A DNA stretch of 64,000 bases. Source: Actinoplanes teichomyceticus ATCC 31121 (lineage in GTDB: Bacteria > Actinomycetota > Actinomycetes > Mycobacteriales > Micromonosporaceae). Below, one piece after another: positions 60,031-64,000 of this stretch. How positions within the stretch are numbered: position 1 is the first letter of the stretch; every line of letters begins with the position of its first letter. Under the pieces are notes generated by a model. It was not told the origin of the DNA. It searched no databases and saw only the letters and a list, made by a program, of their open reading frames with translations. The DNA lies in contig NZ_CP023865.1 in NCBI RefSeq assembly GCF_003711105.1, positions 6,486,001 to 6,550,000 of the forward strand. The letters are read 5' to 3'. The position numbers and the translations under genes were made by a program.

Positions 60031-61806
60031 CTACGCCCCGGCGCTCACCGCCAGCGTGTACTGCCTGGTCGCGGTGTTGCCCCAGCCGTCGGTGAAGCGG
60101 ACCGTGAACGTCGCGGTCTCCCCCGCCGACGCCGCCGGCACCCCGCTGATCAGGCCCGATCCGTCCAGGCCGAGCCCGGCCGGCAGCGCGCCCGACACCA
60201 GCGTCCAGGTGCCGTCCCGGCGGTCCGCCGTGGACAGCCGCGCCGTGTAATCCGTGCCCGCCTCGGCGCCCGGCAGTTCGGCGTCGATCACCGGGGTGTC
60301 GGCCACCACCGGGACAACGATCCGCCGGGTCACCGCCTGCGGCACGTAGTCGGTGAACCGCACGGTCACCGCGTAGACGCCGGGCCTCCTCGGCGTTCCG
60401 GCAATCGTTCCGGCGGACGTCAGCGACAGCCCGGGCGGCATGCTGCCGCCGGCCACCTGCCAGACGCCGGTCCGGGCCGCGGTCAGGGCCAATCTCCCGG
60501 AGTACGGCGTACCGACCCTGCCCGCGGCCACGCGAGACGTCGCGATCACCGGCCTGGCGGGCGGCGCCGGGACGAACAGCAGCCGGTTGGGCGTACCGCG
60601 CCGGTCGGTGACCTTGCCGGTGGTGGCGTTCGCGACCAGCCGGTTGCGCACCTGCACCGGGGTCAGCTTCGGGCTCGCGTCCAGGATCAGCGCCGCGGCG
60701 CCGGCCACGTGCGGGGTGGCCATCGACGTGCCGCTGTAGAGCGCCGTCGCGGTGTTGCTCGCAGCCACCGACGACCTGATGTTCACACCGGGCGCGAAGA
60801 TGTCGACCAGGCTGCCGTAGTTGGAGAACGCGGCCCGCCGGTCCCGGTTGTCGGTGGCCGCCACCGTGATCGCCGCCGGCACGTCGGCCGGGCTGCTCCA
60901 CACCGCGTTGTCGTTCTCGTTGCCGGCCGCCACCACGTAGGTCACGCCCGAGGCGATCGACTGCTCCACCGCGAAGTCCAGCGACGGGCTCGACGATCCG
61001 CCCACGCTCATGTTCGCCACGGCCGGCTTGATCGCGTGTTCGGTGACCCAGTCGACGCCGTCGATCACGTCGGACAGCATGCCCTCGCCCTGGCAGTTCA
61101 GCACCCGCACCGCCACCAGCCGCACCTTCTTGGCGACACCGTAGGTGAGCCCGCCGATGGTGCCGGCCACGTGCGTGCCGTGCCCGTCGCAGTCCGCGGC
61201 GTTGCGGTCGCCGTCGGCGAAGTCCCAGCCGTACGACGCCCGCCCGCCGAACTCCGCATGGGTGATCCGGATGCCGGTGTCGATGACGTAGGCGTGCACC
61301 GACGAGCCGTCGTCGGTCGGCGTGTAGCTCCTTGAGGCGTTCACCGACCGCTGGTCGATCCGGTCCAGGCCCCAGGCCGGCGTCCGCTGGGTGCTCGCCA
61401 CCCGCACCTCCCCGGCTGCCGTCCGCACCGTCGCGGCCGGCGCCTTCCCGGCTACCGCCCGCACCGTCGCGGCCGGCGCCTCCCCGGCCGTCACCCGAAC
61501 CCTGCGGTCCTGCTCGACGGAGCGGACCGCCGGGTCGGCGGCCAGGCGGCGCGCCTGGGCGGCGGTCAACTCGGCGGCGAAGCCCGGAATCGCGCGGAAG
61601 CTGCGCAGCAGCCGCCCGGCCCCGAGGCTGTGCACGCTGGGACCCATTCCGTGGTTCTTCAGGGTGACGATGTATCGGCCGGGCACCGCGCCGGGGGCAT
61701 CGGCGCCGATCACCGCGCCGACGGCGACGGCGGGGGAAGGGACGGCGAGGACGGCCGAGGCGGCGACCGCCGAGGTGACGAGAGCGCCGAGGGTCCACTT
61801 ACGCAT
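60031..61806 (-). CDS. Secreted subtilisin-like (S8) protease with C-terminal Ig-like repeats
   Basis: 591 residues from ATG 61806. Signal peptide (WTLGALVTSAVAASAVLAVP, cleaved near AVA). Inhibitor I9 propeptide (GRYIVTLKNHGMGPSVHSLG, AIPGFAAELTAAQARRLAAD). Catalytic domain: AYVIDTGIRITHAEFG (Asp), DGHGTHVAGTIGG (His), YVVAAGNENDN (Asn), SGTSMATPHVAGAAALIL (Ser). The tail has two Ig/He_PIG-like repeats (SRVAAGRVGTPYSGRLALTA and LPGAEAGTDYTARLSTADRR), which may bind a surface. A 20-residue Ala-Thr-Val repeat lies between propeptide and protease. Confidence 0.93.
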   Translation of the reverse strand: MRKWTLGALVTSAVAASAVLAVPSPAVAVGAVIGADAPGAVPGRYIVTLKNHGMGPSVHSLGAGRLLRSFRAIPGFAAELTAAQARRLAADPAVRSVEQDRRVRVTAGEAPAATVRAVAGKAPAATVRTAAGEVRVASTQRTPAWGLDRIDQRSVNASRSYTPTDDGSSVHAYVIDTGIRITHAEFGGRASYGWDFADGDRNAADCDGHGTHVAGTIGGLTYGVAKKVRLVAVRVLNCQGEGMLSDVIDGVDWVTEHAIKPAVANMSVGGSSSPSLDFAVEQSIASGVTYVVAAGNENDNAVWSSPADVPAAITVAATDNRDRRAAFSNYGSLVDIFAPGVNIRSSVAASNTATALYSGTSMATPHVAGAAALILDASPKLTPVQVRNRLVANATTGKVTDRRGTPNRLLFVPAPPARPVIATSRVAAGRVGTPYSGRLALTAARTGVWQVAGGSMPPGLSLTSAGTIAGTPRRPGVYAVTVRFTDYVPQAVTRRIVVPVVADTPVIDAELPGAEAGTDYTARLSTADRRDGTWTLVSGALPAGLGLDGSGLISGVPAASAGETATFTVRFTDGWGNTATRQYTLAVSAGA

Positions 61807-62006
61807 GCCTCGCGTGATCGGTTGCCGACCGCCCGGGTTGAGGCGACCTTTCCCACGAACCGACCTGCCACCGAACGGATGACCGGTCTGCTCCCGACAG
61901 CAGGCATCTGACGACCACCGCTCCGGCAAGCCCGCGTGCCCCGGCGGGCCGCACTTCTCCGGAGCACGACGAAGAATGCCAGGAACCAGAAAGGCCAAAA
62001 ACGAAG
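61807..62006. other. Gap between protease and rRNA terminator
   Basis: 200 bp. It must hold the S8 protease promoter (minus). No ORF or clear boxes seen. Confidence 0.3.
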
Positions 62007-62036
62007 AAAGGCCCACCCCGTCCGGGGTGGGCCTTT
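62007..62036 (-). terminator. rRNA operon terminator
   Basis: On the minus strand AAAGGCCCACCCC and GGGGTGGGCCTTT form a 13-bp stem, followed by CTTCGTTTTT. It lies 12 bp after the 5S gene. Confidence 0.88.
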
Positions 62037-62047
62037 CTCAACGTTAA

Positions 62048-62165
62048 GTCCGGCGGCGTCCTACTCTCCCACACCCTCCCGAGTGCAGTACCATCGGCGC
62101 TGGAGGGCTTAGCTACCGGGTTCGGAATGTAACCGGGCGTTTCCCCTCCGCTATGACCACCGAAA
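62048..62165 (-). rRNA. rrf: 5S ribosomal RNA
   Basis: The minus strand starts TTTCGGTGGTCATAGCGGAG, has CGAACCCGGTAGCTAAG and GATGGTACTGCACTCGGGAG in the middle, and ends GGACGCCGCCGGAC, as in actinomycete 5S. About 118 bases. Ends are accurate to a few bases. Confidence 0.95.
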
Positions 62166-62274
62166 CAGCCATCAGCGAAACCACAACCAGCAACCCACAC
62201 ACCACAAACAGCAGCATGGGATGGTTGTTCGTTTGCTGTGAATCACACAGTGGACGCTAAGCATAAAGCATAGA

Positions 62275-64000
<1,726 letters not shown>

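Overview
The window is high-GC actinobacterial DNA. An SsgA/SsgB-type sporulation regulator, a PGPGW-family membrane protein, streptogrisin-like and subtilisin-like secreted proteases, GTG/TTG starts and many ATGA/GTGA gene overlaps point to the Micromonosporaceae (an Actinoplanes-like host is my best guess, not proven).

Layout. (1) About 1-39,006 is accessory DNA. Its right end is an integrated conjugative element (ICE): excisionase (37,383) and tyrosine integrase (37,735) sit against the 3' end of a tRNA-Val(CAC) gene (39,007-39,078). The other att end is not visible, so the element probably runs past the left edge. (2) 39,145-61,806 is ordinary chromosome. (3) 62,048-64,000 is the 3' part of an rRNA operon on the minus strand (5S and partial 23S).

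Inside the ICE. A minus-strand operon (33,854 down to 23,705) encodes a type IV secretion-like transfer machine: small pilin-like protein, VirB6/TrbL-like channel protein (one base out of frame), PrgI-like protein, VirB4-like ATPase, a membrane protein, a VirD4-like coupling ATPase, a replication-relaxation protein, and a bifunctional peptidoglycan hydrolase with lysozyme-like and M23 parts. Upstream lies about 700 bp of non-coding DNA (34,921-35,633) with iteron-like direct repeats at 19-22 bp spacing. Divergent from it, a plus-strand operon carries a degenerate methyltransferase-like protein, a DNA methyltransferase, Xis and Int. A shared sequence of about 35 bp lies upstream of both operons and could co-regulate them.

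Farther left are small zinc-ribbon and DNA-binding proteins, a DUF932 protein, an AbiTii-domain membrane protein (possible phage defence), and a striking module at 5,542-13,491. This module has an Hsp70-like ATPase fused to a polytopic membrane domain, two paralogous membrane-anchored SARP/BTAD proteins (one with LysM) and a membrane protein with a C-terminal DNA-binding-like tail, transcribed divergently from one 253-bp region. The far left holds the end of a deaminase toxin with SUKH-4-like and Imm1-like immunity genes and a SLOG-macro fusion. At least four IS5-type insertions or remnants and several one- or two-base frameshifts show the left half is decaying.

The chromosomal part encodes SsgB-like, AraC and Rrf2 regulators, a TPR-GGDEF diguanylate cyclase, an ammonium transporter, an envelope/lipid cluster (EEP phosphatase, double PAP2, YihY/BrkB, diacylglycerol-kinase-like), a DUF1990-MBL-DedA operon, a class-A beta-lactamase-like hydrolase, a 14-residue-repeat protein, two secreted proteases and an FMN reductase.
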